The notes: a model not told the origin generated them from the sequence alone. 64,000 bases of DNA from CAVQBP01 sp963710745 (GCA_963710745.1 CAVQBP010000003.1:26389-90388); one strand, 5' to 3'; shown: positions 9,515-19,152, counted from the stretch's first letter. Numbers and translations: made by a program.

Positions 9515-9781
9515 TCAATCTTTTTGACTATTAAAGTTTTTAAGTATATCAATAAGAAATAAACAAATAAAACCTACACTGCTGAGGATCAAATCTTTTT
9601 CATCTATAGTGAATGATTTCATTGCACCAAATAAATATGCAAAAAACTTAGAGCCGGATAAGACTGTAAGGAAAATTCCAAATCCAAAAAAGCCTTCATT
9701 TAAAGGATGAACTACATAATCATTTAAAATCATAATTAGGTTTGATTGAGATTGAGTTATATCTTTTGTATTTGATTTCAT
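9515..9781 (-). CDS. Small two-helix membrane protein, unknown function
   Basis: Not recognised. The 88-residue product has a polar N-terminus rich in Ser, Gln and Asn, a first hydrophobic segment around GFFGFGIFLTVLSGSKFFAYLF and a second around LILSSVGFICLFLIDIL. It probably spans the inner membrane twice. It is followed on the same strand by a TPR gene, with about 40 bp between its stop and that gene's preferred start. No conserved catalytic motif is visible. Confidence 0.5.
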   Translation of the reverse strand: MKSNTKDITQSQSNLIMILNDYVVHPLNEGFFGFGIFLTVLSGSKFFAYLFGAMKSFTIDEKDLILSSVGFICLFLIDILKNFNSQKD

Positions 9782-9927
9782 TATTATTTTTAACCTTTTT
9801 TATTCTTTAATATTCAAAAAAAATTAAACATTTAGAGTAACCTTAATAAGTCAACTTATCACAAATAAGAACTCAAATATCCAAAATCACAATTTCGTCT
9901 CCCCTGCTTGGTTAATGCAACTCCTGA

Positions 9928-11040
9928 TTATTTAATTATTTTAAATTCAATTCTTCTGTTTATAGCTCTGCCTTCAGCAGTATTATTATCTGCAACGGGA
10001 TCTTTTTCTCCAAAGCCTTTTACGGAAAGCCTGCCAGCTGCTATTCCTTTTGAAACCAGGTAGTCTTTTACAACTTTCGCTCTTTTTTCAGAGAGCTTCA
10101 AATTATAGCTTTCCGCTCCGATGTTATCTGTGTATCCCTCTATTTCAACATTCATTTCAGGATTATTTTGCAGCACCTGGAATGAATAAAATAATATCGG
10201 GTATGAATCTTTCCTGAGTTTTGTACTATTTACATCAAAGTTAACGCCGACCAATACCCAATGTTCTTTTTTAGGTGCAGTTGGTTGACCAACAATTACT
10301 TCTTTCTTTTCTTTTGGAGTATACTTTTTAATCATTTCTTCAATCATACCGTAATCAATTTCTTTAGGTTCAGGTACGCTTAACCCGGAATAAAGATCGC
10401 ATAATTTTGAAGGTTCTCCTTTTGAAAAGTAGTATACAAGTCCCAAATCAAATTTCATATAAGAATCAGCAGTACTTCCGAATAAACCTTTATTGGTCAG
10501 ATCATCTCTTCCGTCGAGATCATTAGTAGAGGCTGTATGATGACTCAATTCCGTAATAATATTCCAATCATCACCTACCTTCCACTCAACTCCTAATCCC
10601 AGGTTCATTTGATAAGCAGTCATAGTTTTATTATATGATTTATCAGGTGAATTGCTGGGAGTGAATACCATTCCACCCAGTCCAAAGATTGCATACGGAG
10701 ATACTGGTTCGCAAGGAGCAAAATAGAATAGGTAATCAAAGTTACCTGCAAACAGACTTAATTTTTCAACTTCCAGGTTATGATTAAAATTATAATTAGA
10801 TTCAAGATGATTATAATTGATAGAAAATCTTAAACCGGAGTGTTCGGAAAAATTTCGTTTTAAAGATACGAATGCACCATAACCAGTAGTGGACGAATTT
10901 GACGGATTGGTAATTCCAACAAATCTTGGATAAGTTCCTCCGAACTCCAGGCTCCAGTTTGTCTTATAAGCTTGTGCAAACATTGTAAAGTTAAATAAGA
11001 CAGCAATTAGAATTATTTTGAAGATTAAAAAATTTTTCAT
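9928..11040 (-). CDS. OmpA-family outer membrane beta-barrel protein with peptidoglycan-binding domain
   Basis: An outer-membrane protein of 370 residues when started at the ATG at 11040. The open frame extends to 11136, but the inner Met begins a proper signal peptide (MKNFLIFKIILIAVLFN, cleaved near FAQA). The N-terminal half is a predicted beta-barrel with alternating aromatic strands such as LRFSINYNHLES and FAPCEPVSPYAIFGLGGM. The last ~120 residues are an OmpA/MotB domain (VEIEGYTDNIGAESYN and LSEKRAKVVKDYL) that binds peptidoglycan. It stands alone and is divergent from enolase. Confidence 0.88.
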   Translation of the reverse strand: MKNFLIFKIILIAVLFNFTMFAQAYKTNWSLEFGGTYPRFVGITNPSNSSTTGYGAFVSLKRNFSEHSGLRFSINYNHLESNYNFNHNLEVEKLSLFAGNFDYLFYFAPCEPVSPYAIFGLGGMVFTPSNSPDKSYNKTMTAYQMNLGLGVEWKVGDDWNIITELSHHTASTNDLDGRDDLTNKGLFGSTADSYMKFDLGLVYYFSKGEPSKLCDLYSGLSVPEPKEIDYGMIEEMIKKYTPKEKKEVIVGQPTAPKKEHWVLVGVNFDVNSTKLRKDSYPILFYSFQVLQNNPEMNVEIEGYTDNIGAESYNLKLSEKRAKVVKDYLVSKGIAAGRLSVKGFGEKDPVADNNTAEGRAINRRIEFKIIK

Positions 11041-11497
11041 GATGTTAAATAATTGATTTTTTCTAATCTTGATTGTGTTAAATAATAGATTTTGTTTTGA
11101 TGAATAATTTGCCAGGATGTTTTTTTTACCAGTCATTTTATAAATTACTTTAACTAGTTTTCCCTTTTCTGTCCAAAAGATATGCCGTAATTAAAACCCC
11201 TTAAACATCAAAATTTCCCAGCTTATTTTGGTCTCAAGTGTTTCATAATAAGATTTATGTTGCAAACAAAATAACAAAAAAAGGATCTCATATACAACTC
11301 ATTAATTTGTATTACGAATTTAAAAGACAAAAAGATATCATAAGCCTTTAACAATTATTATTTTCTGAATTATTCAAACAATAGTTGAATCAGGATATTT
11401 TTATTAATTATTTCTATCGGTAGAAATTTATGCAGTTCCTTAGTATTTTTAATGTTTAAAATAACTTATTATTGACCATTATATTAAAGGAAAATAA
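11041..11497. other. Intergenic region between the divergent OmpA and enolase genes
   Basis: AT-rich sequence with no supported gene. It must carry the promoters of both genes. One clear structure is a 7-bp perfect inverted repeat, ATTTCTA then TAGAAAT with a TCGG loop, at 11410-11427, which would fold as a small hairpin in the enolase leader or serve as a binding site. AAAGGAAAATAA precedes the enolase ATG. Confidence 0.4.
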
Positions 11498-12793
11498 ATG
11501 ACTAATATAGTAGATGTTTTAGCAAGAGAAATTTTAGATTCAAGAGGTAATCCTACTTTAGAAGTTGAAGTTCAACTTGAAAGCGGTATTGTTGGAAGAG
11601 CTGCTGTTCCCAGCGGTGCTTCAACAGGAGAACATGAAGCAGTAGAACTCAGAGACGGTGATAAAAGCAGGTTTGGTGGAAAAGGCGTATTAAAAGCAGT
11701 AGAAAATGTTAATGAAAAAATCATTAACGAAATTTTGGATATGGATGCAGTCGATCAGGCAGCAATCGATCATGTTTTGATAGATTTAGACGGAACGGAA
11801 AATAAGGGTGTTCTTGGAGCAAATGCAATACTTGGTGTTTCACTCGCTGTTGCCAAAGCTGCTGCCGAAACACTTACCTTACCTTTATATAGATATATTG
11901 GCGGTGTAAATGCCCGAACTCTGCCGGTGCCTATGATGAATATTTTAAATGGCGGAAAACATGCGGACAATAATGTTGACTTCCAGGAATTTATGATTAT
12001 GCCTGCAGGTGCTCCTAATTTCCGTGAAGCATTAAGAATGGGAGCTGAAACCTTTCACTCATTAAAATCTGTACTTCATAAAAAAGGTTATAATACTGCC
12101 GTTGGAGACGAAGGTGGTTTTGCTCCGAACCTAAAATCCAATGAAGAAGCTGTTGAAGTAATTCTTGAAGCAGTTGAAAAGGCCGGGTATAAAATCGGTA
12201 AAGATATTTTTATTGCATTGGATCCGGCTGCCAGTGAATTTTATCTTAAGGATAAGGATGCATATCATTTATTTAAATCTGCACCGGACAAAGTTATTCC
12301 TAAAGAAAAAATGATTGATTACTGGGCTGATTGGGTATCAAAATATCCTATTATCTCTATAGAAGACGGACTTGCAGAAGATGACTGGGACGGCTGGAAA
12401 ATGCTTACCGATAAACTTGGTAAAAAAATTCAGCTGGTCGGTGATGATCTTTTCGTTACAAATACCAAAAGATTAGCAAACGGAATTAAAAAAGGAGTAA
12501 CTAACTCAATACTCATCAAAGTTAATCAGATTGGAACACTTACAGAGACATTGGATGCTATTGAAATGGCAAAGAAAGCCGGTTATACAAACGTTATCAG
12601 CCATCGCTCCGGTGAAACCGAAGATACTACTATTGCAGATATTGCTGTAGCTACTAATGCGGGACAAATAAAAACCGGTTCAATTTCAAGGACTGACAGA
12701 ATAGCTAAATATAATCAATTATTAAGAATTGAAGGAGAACTTGGAGATATTGCAATATTTCCGGGTATGTCCGCTATAAATTATAAAGGTTAA
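11498..12793 (+). CDS. eno: Enolase (phosphopyruvate hydratase)
   Basis: Interconverts 2-phosphoglycerate and phosphoenolpyruvate in glycolysis. The 431-residue length is typical. Signature stretches include EILDSRGNPTLEVEV, the substrate loop PSGASTGEHEAVELRDGD, GDEGGFAPNL, the metal ligands in ISIEDGLAEDDWDGW and GDDLFVTN, the catalytic lysine region ILIKVNQIGTLTET, and SHRSGETEDTTIAD. The start is supported by AAAGGA upstream and by homology. It appears monocistronic, with a terminator hairpin directly after the stop. Confidence 0.98.
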   Translation: MTNIVDVLAREILDSRGNPTLEVEVQLESGIVGRAAVPSGASTGEHEAVELRDGDKSRFGGKGVLKAVENVNEKIINEILDMDAVDQAAIDHVLIDLDGTENKGVLGANAILGVSLAVAKAAAETLTLPLYRYIGGVNARTLPVPMMNILNGGKHADNNVDFQEFMIMPAGAPNFREALRMGAETFHSLKSVLHKKGYNTAVGDEGGFAPNLKSNEEAVEVILEAVEKAGYKIGKDIFIALDPAASEFYLKDKDAYHLFKSAPDKVIPKEKMIDYWADWVSKYPIISIEDGLAEDDWDGWKMLTDKLGKKIQLVGDDLFVTNTKRLANGIKKGVTNSILIKVNQIGTLTETLDAIEMAKKAGYTNVISHRSGETEDTTIADIAVATNAGQIKTGSISRTDRIAKYNQLLRIEGELGDIAIFPGMSAINYKG

Positions 12794-12819
12794 TGTTTAA
12801 CAAATATTTTATTTGCTTG

Positions 12820-12847
12820 AAGCCGTCAATTATGGCGGCTTTTTTAT
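12820..12847 (+). terminator. Intrinsic terminator of enolase
   Basis: AAGCCGTCA pairs with TGGCGGCTT across a short AT loop, with one G-T pair, and is followed by a run of T. It begins 26 bp after the enolase stop codon. Confidence 0.8.
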
Positions 12848-12932
12848 TACTGCCTTTGGATTCATAATTTATTTCAAAAAAAACGGCAGATAAAAAAATT
12901 TTCTTATTTAAAGAGATTAATATTTATCTTAA

Positions 12933-13823
12933 ATGCCTTACGTGGGTGAAATAAGTGCTTTAATTACAGCATTTCTCTGGTCGGGAACATCTATTGCTTT
13001 TACTGCCGCATCAACAAGAATAGGTTCGCTGCAGCTGAATATTAATAGAATGCTGCTTGCGGTCATCCTTCTTTTTTTTACAATTGTAATTGCTAATATA
13101 AATTATTCACTTTCTTCAACTCAAATTTATTTTCTTGTACTGAGCGGAATAGCCGGCCTTGTTTTAGGTGATACTTTTCTCTTTAAAGCATTTCAATATA
13201 TCGGCGCAAGGGTAGGCATGATTATTATGGCGCTGGTTCCAGCTATAAGTACAATTTTAGCTTTAATATTCTTAGATGAGAATATTTCTCTGGCCGGAAT
13301 ATTTGGGATGATAATCACTTTAAGCGGTATTTTTATCGTTATAATTGAAAAAAAAGAAATTCATCATTCAAAAGTAAAAACGAATAAACTGGGAATATTT
13401 TATGGTTTTCTGGGAGCATTAGGACAGGCGTCCGGATTAATATTAGCTAAATTTGCGTTTGAAGAAGGAAGTATAAACGGTTTCGTAGCAACCTTTGTAA
13501 GGATTTCATCTTCGGTAGTTATTATGCTGGTACTTACTCTGGCAGTTAAACGATATAGAAATCCAGTCAAAATTTATTCTAAAGATTCAAAAGCTTTGAT
13601 AGCAACAATAGTCGGTACTATTTTAGGGCCTTTTTTAGGAATTACTTTCAGTCTCATTTCAATTGAATATACAAAGGTAGGTATAGCATCTACATTAATG
13701 GCAATGGTTCCGGTGATTATGCTGCCGTTAATAAGATTTTATTACAAGGAGAAATTAAGCTGGCGTGCTATCGCAGGCGCATTTCTTGCAGTAAGCGGTG
13801 TCGCCGTTTTATTCCTGAGATAA
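12933..13823 (+). CDS. EamA/DMT-family transporter
   Basis: A 296-residue inner-membrane protein with about ten hydrophobic helices arranged as two EamA repeats, roughly residues 5-138 and 153-294. Family stretches include ALITAFLWSGTSIAF at the N-terminus, GLVLGDTFLFKAFQYIGARVG, and VPAISTILALIFLDE with its second-repeat counterpart MVPVIMLPLIRFYYKEKLSW. Such transporters move small metabolites, often amino acids or nucleotide-like compounds. The substrate is not predictable here. Its stop codon abuts that of the convergent macrodomain gene. Confidence 0.85.
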   Translation: MPYVGEISALITAFLWSGTSIAFTAASTRIGSLQLNINRMLLAVILLFFTIVIANINYSLSSTQIYFLVLSGIAGLVLGDTFLFKAFQYIGARVGMIIMALVPAISTILALIFLDENISLAGIFGMIITLSGIFIVIIEKKEIHHSKVKTNKLGIFYGFLGALGQASGLILAKFAFEEGSINGFVATFVRISSSVVIMLVLTLAVKRYRNPVKIYSKDSKALIATIVGTILGPFLGITFSLISIEYTKVGIASTLMAMVPVIMLPLIRFYYKEKLSWRAIAGAFLAVSGVAVLFLR

Positions 13824-14345
13824 CTAATCACTGAATATTCCTTCATAAGTTTTGATATAAACTTCTTTTGTCCATTCATCGAAACAAACAAAAATTATTA
13901 TTTCAAGTTCATCATTTCCGGCAAGAAATTTTTTAGTTTCGGACAATGCAATATTGACAGCCCTCTCTAATGGAAATCTATATACTCCTGTACTAATTGA
14001 AGGGAATGCTATTGATTTAAATTTCTTTCCCACTGCCAGAGAAAGAGAATTCCTGTAGCAGTTGGCCAAAAGATTATCTTCATTTCTTTCACCGCCATTC
14101 CAAACGGGTCCAACGGTATGTATAACATATTTTGCCGGAAGATTAAACCCGGGAGCTAGTTTCACTTCGCCGGTGGGACAGCCTCCGAGTTTTTTATTAT
14201 ATTCCAATAATTCTGGACCAGCAGTTCTGTGTATTGCACCATCAACTCCTCCGCCTCCCAGCAAAGATGTATTTGCCGCATTAACAATAGCATCTACTTT
14301 TTGTTTTGTTATATCACTTCTAATTATCTCTATTTTCGTTTTCAT
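13824..14345 (-). CDS. Macrodomain protein (O-acetyl-ADP-ribose deacetylase type)
   Basis: A 173-residue single macrodomain. The ADP-ribose-binding sequences are complete: GDIT-like RSDITKQKVDAIVNAAN, the glycine loop LLGGGGVDGAIH, CPTGEVKLAPGFNLPAKYVI, HTVGPVWNGG and the phosphate loop FPSISTGVYRFPLERA. Related enzymes (YmdB type) hydrolyse O-acetyl-ADP-ribose or remove ADP-ribose from acidic residues. It is convergent with the EamA gene with no bases between the stops. No partner ADP-ribosyltransferase is visible nearby. Confidence 0.92.
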   Translation of the reverse strand: MKTKIEIIRSDITKQKVDAIVNAANTSLLGGGGVDGAIHRTAGPELLEYNKKLGGCPTGEVKLAPGFNLPAKYVIHTVGPVWNGGERNEDNLLANCYRNSLSLAVGKKFKSIAFPSISTGVYRFPLERAVNIALSETKKFLAGNDELEIIIFVCFDEWTKEVYIKTYEGIFSD

Positions 14346-14402
14346 TGCCCGTCTTTTATTTTAAGTAAAATACAACGAAAAATAAAAAAATTTATTAATA
14401 TT

Positions 14403-14432
14403 ATTTAATTGCAGAAGTGTCTGCAATTAAAT
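14403..14432. terminator. 13-bp perfect hairpin closing the glycan locus
   Basis: A 13-bp stem (ATTTAATTGCAGA with TCTGCAATTAAAT) surrounds a 4-base loop between the macrodomain start and the end of the GH9 locus. It could end transcription of the leftward glycan operon or act as an operator. The A/T-rich flanks are only weakly terminator-like. Confidence 0.4.
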
Positions 14433-14502
14433 TAGACTGAAAGGATTTTGCTACCAGAGGGTTACTGCTGTTAAGGGCAACCCAATTTTTTCAACTACAA
14501 TT

Positions 14503-14684
14503 TTACATAAGTCCATTGGAGAATAGTTCATCACCGCTATCAATTAAATGAATATCATCATTATTAAAAATAATGAATGAATAGACTAAACGGTCAAGGT
14601 TAACTTCAGGTTTGACAGGAATAGAAAAAATATGCTTTAATGCATGAATATTTTTTGAGATTTGTACTGCCTGCAATATTTCAT
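14503..14684 (-). pseudogene. Fragment resembling the N-terminus of an MBL-fold hydrolase, frameshifted
   Basis: Directly after the GH9 stop there is AGGAGG then ATG at 14684, which runs into a stop after 15 codons. Shifting by one base after ATGAAA opens a 57-codon frame (14676-14503) containing LQAVQISKNIHALKHIF, then LDRLVYSFIIFNNDDIHLID, then a short unrelated tail ending at TAA. This looks like the first ~45 residues of a metallo-beta-lactamase-fold protein, where HLIDSG would be the first strand motif, with one base lost near the start and the rest deleted. The family call is from memory of the pattern and is tentative. Confidence 0.4.
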
Positions 14685-14696
14685 TTCCTCCTGGTT

Positions 14697-16523
14697 TTAT
14701 TTATCAATAAATTTTGAGAGTAATTTTACATATGAAGCCTGGTAATAAATCGCCGGCTCAGTTATTTCCCAGGAATTTTCAGGAGTAGAATTATTCCAGT
14801 TTAAATAACATTTTTGAGGAGGCTGGATTGAAATATCTTTACGGCTGCCGTCATACCAAAAATTAGGTCCTCCCGGCACATATCCCGGCGGAGGATTGCC
14901 ATCCCACTTTGTTCCATGTCCAAACCAATCATGCCAGATTTTGTCGGTACAAACTTCTGCACCATAATTATACATATTACTCAGATATACAATTCCAAGC
15001 GGATTTACTCCATGAAAGTAATGCAAAATACCTAATGCCCTGTTAAGATATTTTTCCTTTTCAACCGTATCAATATTATAAGTAATGAAATCATAATTTG
15101 AACTGCCGAGAGCAGCACGGGGATTATTTGAGCCCCATGTATAAAGCGCTTTCGGAATATATGCCATATAAATATCATCTCTCGGCTGATATCGGTATAT
15201 ATCCAAGCCCATCCCCTGAATTAAAAAATGAGATATGATCTCGTTTTTAGTTTCTTCATCAGAATTAGGGATTAAAGTGTAATACAGAAGTGCGTCTCCT
15301 TGCTGGCTGAAATAAGCGGCTAAGAATTTATTATAAAAAGGAGTTGTTACATAAAACTTTTTGCTGACTACGCTATCGTATTTCTCTTCACCGGTAAGAG
15401 CAAATAAATAAATTGCTGATACCACTTCCATTTCATCCTGCCGCTTTAAGCTGCAGTCGGCATCACCGGATTTAATTTCCTGACTGTCGCAGCTATCCGA
15501 ACGGGGATTACTTTGATACCAGTTCCATGCTTTAATTGCCCTTTGTTTCAAATCATTGGCATATTCCGATAAAACAGAAAATTTTGAAAAAACCAGTGAA
15601 GCATGAGCAAACATACCTGCAGCAGCTATCGATGATGATGAACATTCGGGTCCGTAGTATCGGGGTCTCTGGTCTTTACTAGGCGGTGATACTACATTGT
15701 AATCTATGTTTCCCATTTTAATTAATAAACCGCCATCATCCTGCTGCATTTTTTTAATCCAATCAAGTTCGTATTTAACCTGGTCTATCAGATCAGGAAT
15801 TCCATTACCCGATTCAGGAATATTGAAGTCATCTGTAAAAATTTTTGGATTTTGTTCATAAGCGGTCAAGAGCATATGAACCGGACTGTCAGCAAAAGTA
15901 ACATATTTATTATAATCCCCTGCGTCCATCCAGCCGCCTGAAAGATCTTTTACGGTTGATGCATTTTTTTTGTCATTAACATATCGTGCCTCTTTATCCT
16001 GACCAGGACCGATAAGTCCTGCACTATCTATCCATGGAGCTTCTGCATATGGTTTTTCTTTCGGACTATTTATCCGCTGATAATAAAAAACCCGCATAGC
16101 AGCTTTTAATATATCCTTATATACATTTTTTGATATTTTAAACTTATATGAACCGGCATTTTTCAATTTATCATAGATATAATATTCACCTTCTTTATTT
16201 AACCCGGAAAAATTAAACCACCATCCCTTATCACCTGCAGTATAATCAACCGCACCATTATTCCATTCTATTATTCTGCCTGAATAAACTACTTCATCAT
16301 TATCCCATCTTCTCACTTCATAATTAGTCCCCGGGCTAAAACTATCACCGGCATTGAATCCGAATTGAGGATCAATGATAACTGCTATTTTTTGATCATC
16401 CGGCCTGTATCCAAACTGATCAATCATTATATATTTTTCAATCTTGTCCGGTTTTGCACTTATAACCGGAGACAACATTAATAGAAACGGCAATAAAAAT
16501 TTTAAGGTGCTTTTGTATTTCAT
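14697..16523 (-). CDS. Secreted GH9 endoglucanase with N-terminal Ig-like domain
   Basis: Hydrolyses beta-1,4-glucan such as cellulose outside the cytoplasm. The 608-residue product has a signal peptide (LKFLLPFLLMLSPVISA), a cellulase Ig-like domain at about 27-135 (YIMIDQFGYRPDDQKIAVII) and a GH9 (alpha/alpha)6 catalytic domain at about 140-605. The catalytic base region is GGWMDAGDYNKYVTF with D200 and D203; the C-terminal acid is in WEITEPAIYYQASYVKLL. HGVNPLGIVYLSNMYNYG is the usual GH9 substrate loop. It is the last full gene of the leftward glycan operon, after the GH94 gene. Confidence 0.92.
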   Translation of the reverse strand: MKYKSTLKFLLPFLLMLSPVISAKPDKIEKYIMIDQFGYRPDDQKIAVIIDPQFGFNAGDSFSPGTNYEVRRWDNDEVVYSGRIIEWNNGAVDYTAGDKGWWFNFSGLNKEGEYYIYDKLKNAGSYKFKISKNVYKDILKAAMRVFYYQRINSPKEKPYAEAPWIDSAGLIGPGQDKEARYVNDKKNASTVKDLSGGWMDAGDYNKYVTFADSPVHMLLTAYEQNPKIFTDDFNIPESGNGIPDLIDQVKYELDWIKKMQQDDGGLLIKMGNIDYNVVSPPSKDQRPRYYGPECSSSSIAAAGMFAHASLVFSKFSVLSEYANDLKQRAIKAWNWYQSNPRSDSCDSQEIKSGDADCSLKRQDEMEVVSAIYLFALTGEEKYDSVVSKKFYVTTPFYNKFLAAYFSQQGDALLYYTLIPNSDEETKNEIISHFLIQGMGLDIYRYQPRDDIYMAYIPKALYTWGSNNPRAALGSSNYDFITYNIDTVEKEKYLNRALGILHYFHGVNPLGIVYLSNMYNYGAEVCTDKIWHDWFGHGTKWDGNPPPGYVPGGPNFWYDGSRKDISIQPPQKCYLNWNNSTPENSWEITEPAIYYQASYVKLLSKFIDK

Positions 16524-16695
16524 ATTTTTTATTGTATTTGATTTGTAAGATTAAAAGTTATTATTAAATAATGAATAACTTTCATTTTAATTTTCAATGT
16601 TCGATTAACTATTTTGCAACCGAGGGATTATTTATTATCCAACCGGTTTCTTTATTCGAACTTACCGGACAGGCTTTCCATTTACCATATGTTTT

Positions 16696-19089
16696 TTATC
16701 CCATCACGGCAATTACTTCATTTTTCTCTTTCATCTTCTTAACTGGAATCAAATTACCTGCTATTTCTTCACCATTAATAATTAGTTTAGCAATTCCCTT
16801 TTGTTTCCCATTCTCATTTTTAATTAGAATATTGAAATCCTTTTCTCTGAATCTTCTTGAAATTTTTATTTCTTTCCAGCCGGAAGGGATGCATGGTTCT
16901 AATCTTAAACCATTATAATCAGGCTGAATACCGAGTATATACTGAGCTGCAGTATAATAAGCCCATGAAGCAGTCCCACTAAGCCAGGGAAGACGTGAAG
17001 CACCATAGCGAGGACTGTAGATGCTGTTTGTAAACTGCGCATATACGTAAGGTTCTGTTTGTCTTATTTCGGCTTTTGTGTTGTATGATGAGGGCATAAA
17101 CTTTCTGAAATATTCATAGGCTCTATTGCCATTACCAACAAGAGTTTCAGCAATTACAACCCAACTCTGGGTATGCTGGAAAATTGAAGCATTTTCTTTC
17201 ATCCCTTTATTAAATAATCTTGATTTGATTACTTTCGGATCAGTTTTTTCGACAGGCGGATCATTTATCATCAATCCATAATCAGTTGATAGACGCTTAT
17301 TAACTATTTCCAGCAATTTCTTTGATTTATCCTCCGGAGTATGTCCGCTTATAATAGCCCACGGCTGCGGTTCAAGAAAAATCGATGCTTCATCATTTTC
17401 TCTAGAACCGAATTTTAGTCCGTCTGCTCTATAAGCGCGTAAATACCAGTCACCATCCCATGCATATTTCTCTAAATTTTCATCAAGCTTTTCTAAATGC
17501 TGTTCAGCCCATTTTATTTCTTCAGGTTTATTTAAAATACCTGCAATTTCAATATATGTTTTTAATGCATATCTAAGTTGAAAAGCAACAAAAGTTGTTT
17601 CGCCATCAAAACCAAGAACGAGGCAATCATTCCAGTCAGCCGATAATCCGCATGGAAATCCATGTTTGCCTGAATGATTTAGATTAAATTGAATAGCATT
17701 TTTCATATGTCCGAATACAGTATCTTCACCTTGATCAGCATAAGGGAGGACATTATTGTAAAAAAATATATCTCCTGTTTCTTTAACAAAAGCCGGAATC
17801 GTATTAAAGAGCCACATACAATCATCGGACCTGTAAACCACTTCATCAGGTATTGGTTCACTGCCGGGTTTATGTGCAAAAGGTTTTACAACCGGCATTG
17901 CACCGCCGTTAGAGACCTGACCTGTTATCATTAATTCCAGTTTTTCTTTAACTTCTTCCGGAATTGAATGAATAATACCCAGCATATCCTGAATTGTATC
18001 TCTGAAGCCTAATCCATCCCGTTCTCCTGAATATATTAAACTGGCAGCTCGGGACCAGGCAAATGTCATTAAATTATTGTAAGGATTCCAAACATTAAAC
18101 ATACTGTTAAATTCCTTATCGGGAGTCTCGGCATTTAATCCCTCTATTTTAGAATGCCAGTGTCTTTTCAGCAAATCAAATTCTACTTTAACCTGCTCAG
18201 GACTCCCTAGTTGCCGGATTGCTATTTTCCCCTCAACTGCTGCTGAACCAATTCCCATTATTACAATTATCTCTTTTGTTTCACCAGGTAGAATTTCTAA
18301 ATCTGCCTGCAGGGTACCGCAGCCGTTATCTCCTACTGCAATAGAGTTCCTGCATTTTCCTTCTTCAACTACAATTGGATTTGCATAGGAGCGATATGGG
18401 CCTAAAAATATATCCCGGTCAGTATCAAATCCTTTAACCTCAGCACCGGTAACAGCAAGAAATGTATGACGTCCCTGGCCGTCATCTTCAAAATCATCTG
18501 GTATGGAAGGCATAAATACATTAGTACCATGATCAATTATATTATCAACTACATCCATTTTGATAATATATTGAGAGTACTGCAGGTTGTTCAAATCCTG
18601 CGATAATTTCCAATTGTTCGCGTATTCAACAAAAGTAAAAATACTAAGAATTCTTTTTGCTTTCCCTGTGTTAGTAATCTTAAGATTCCAAATTTCATCA
18701 GTACGATTGAGGGGAACGAAGTAGAGCGTTTCGGTTTTAATATCCGAATATTCAGAAGAAATTTTTGTATAAGCAGTTCCATGCCTGCACTCTGATTTGT
18801 AATAGCGTAATAATTTACCGACCGGCTGCCAGCTTGCTGACCAGTAGTCATGACTCTCTTTATCATGAATATATAAATACCTTCCGGGTTGATCCATAGG
18901 AATAGAATTGAAGAGCATTCTCATGAAGCGGCCTTGCGCAGCAGATTTATAAAAGCTGTAGCCGCCGGCATTATTAGTAATTATAGCGCCATACTCGGTC
19001 GAACCCAGGTAATTGCTCCAGGATCGCGGTGTATCGGGTCGTTCAATTACATACTCTTTATTCACGTCGTCAAAATAACCGTAGTGCAA
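16696..19089 (-). CDS. GH94 family phosphorylase (cellobiose/cello-oligosaccharide phosphorylase type)
   Basis: Cleaves a beta-glucosidic disaccharide or oligosaccharide with phosphate to give alpha-glucose 1-phosphate; cytoplasmic, with no signal peptide. The 797-residue length is usual for GH94. The N-terminus YGYFDDVNKEYVIERPDTP, then NAGGYSFYKSAAQGRFMR, the ADWND motif at residues 484-488 (general acid region) and QTEPYVYAQF support the family. The start is TTG at 19089, preceded by AGGAGAG at 19098-19104. Acceptor specificity (glucose, longer cellodextrin or another beta-glucoside) is not certain. GH9, GH130 and a GPH symporter in the same run favour cello- or glucomannan-oligosaccharides. 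Confidence 0.88.
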   Translation of the reverse strand: MHYGYFDDVNKEYVIERPDTPRSWSNYLGSTEYGAIITNNAGGYSFYKSAAQGRFMRMLFNSIPMDQPGRYLYIHDKESHDYWSASWQPVGKLLRYYKSECRHGTAYTKISSEYSDIKTETLYFVPLNRTDEIWNLKITNTGKAKRILSIFTFVEYANNWKLSQDLNNLQYSQYIIKMDVVDNIIDHGTNVFMPSIPDDFEDDGQGRHTFLAVTGAEVKGFDTDRDIFLGPYRSYANPIVVEEGKCRNSIAVGDNGCGTLQADLEILPGETKEIIVIMGIGSAAVEGKIAIRQLGSPEQVKVEFDLLKRHWHSKIEGLNAETPDKEFNSMFNVWNPYNNLMTFAWSRAASLIYSGERDGLGFRDTIQDMLGIIHSIPEEVKEKLELMITGQVSNGGAMPVVKPFAHKPGSEPIPDEVVYRSDDCMWLFNTIPAFVKETGDIFFYNNVLPYADQGEDTVFGHMKNAIQFNLNHSGKHGFPCGLSADWNDCLVLGFDGETTFVAFQLRYALKTYIEIAGILNKPEEIKWAEQHLEKLDENLEKYAWDGDWYLRAYRADGLKFGSRENDEASIFLEPQPWAIISGHTPEDKSKKLLEIVNKRLSTDYGLMINDPPVEKTDPKVIKSRLFNKGMKENASIFQHTQSWVVIAETLVGNGNRAYEYFRKFMPSSYNTKAEIRQTEPYVYAQFTNSIYSPRYGASRLPWLSGTASWAYYTAAQYILGIQPDYNGLRLEPCIPSGWKEIKISRRFREKDFNILIKNENGKQKGIAKLIINGEEIAGNLIPVKKMKEKNEVIAVMG

Positions 19090-19107
19090 TGTGTTTTCTC
19101 TCCTAGT

Positions 19108-19138
19108 ATGGGAAATGGTAAATGTTACATGGAAAATG
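19108..19138 (+). repeat. ATGNNNN heptamer repeats, left end of cassette
   Basis: Four consecutive 7-bp units each beginning ATG, in register, followed by a fifth ATG. They start four bases beyond the AGGAGAG ribosome binding site of the GH94 gene. Confidence 0.75.
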
Positions 19139-19152
19139 TATATAGACTACTT

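Noticed and set aside
11041..11136. Upstream start for the OmpA-family protein
   Set aside because: The extra 32 residues are polar and would mask the signal peptide that begins at the ATG at 11040.
14062..14364. 100-codon plus-strand open frame
   Set aside because: Antisense to the macrodomain gene; no domain of its own.
16571..16918. 115-codon plus-strand open frame at the GH94 end
   Set aside because: Mostly antisense to the GH94 C-terminus and Phe-rich; the first ~125 bp lie in the spacer but show no signature.
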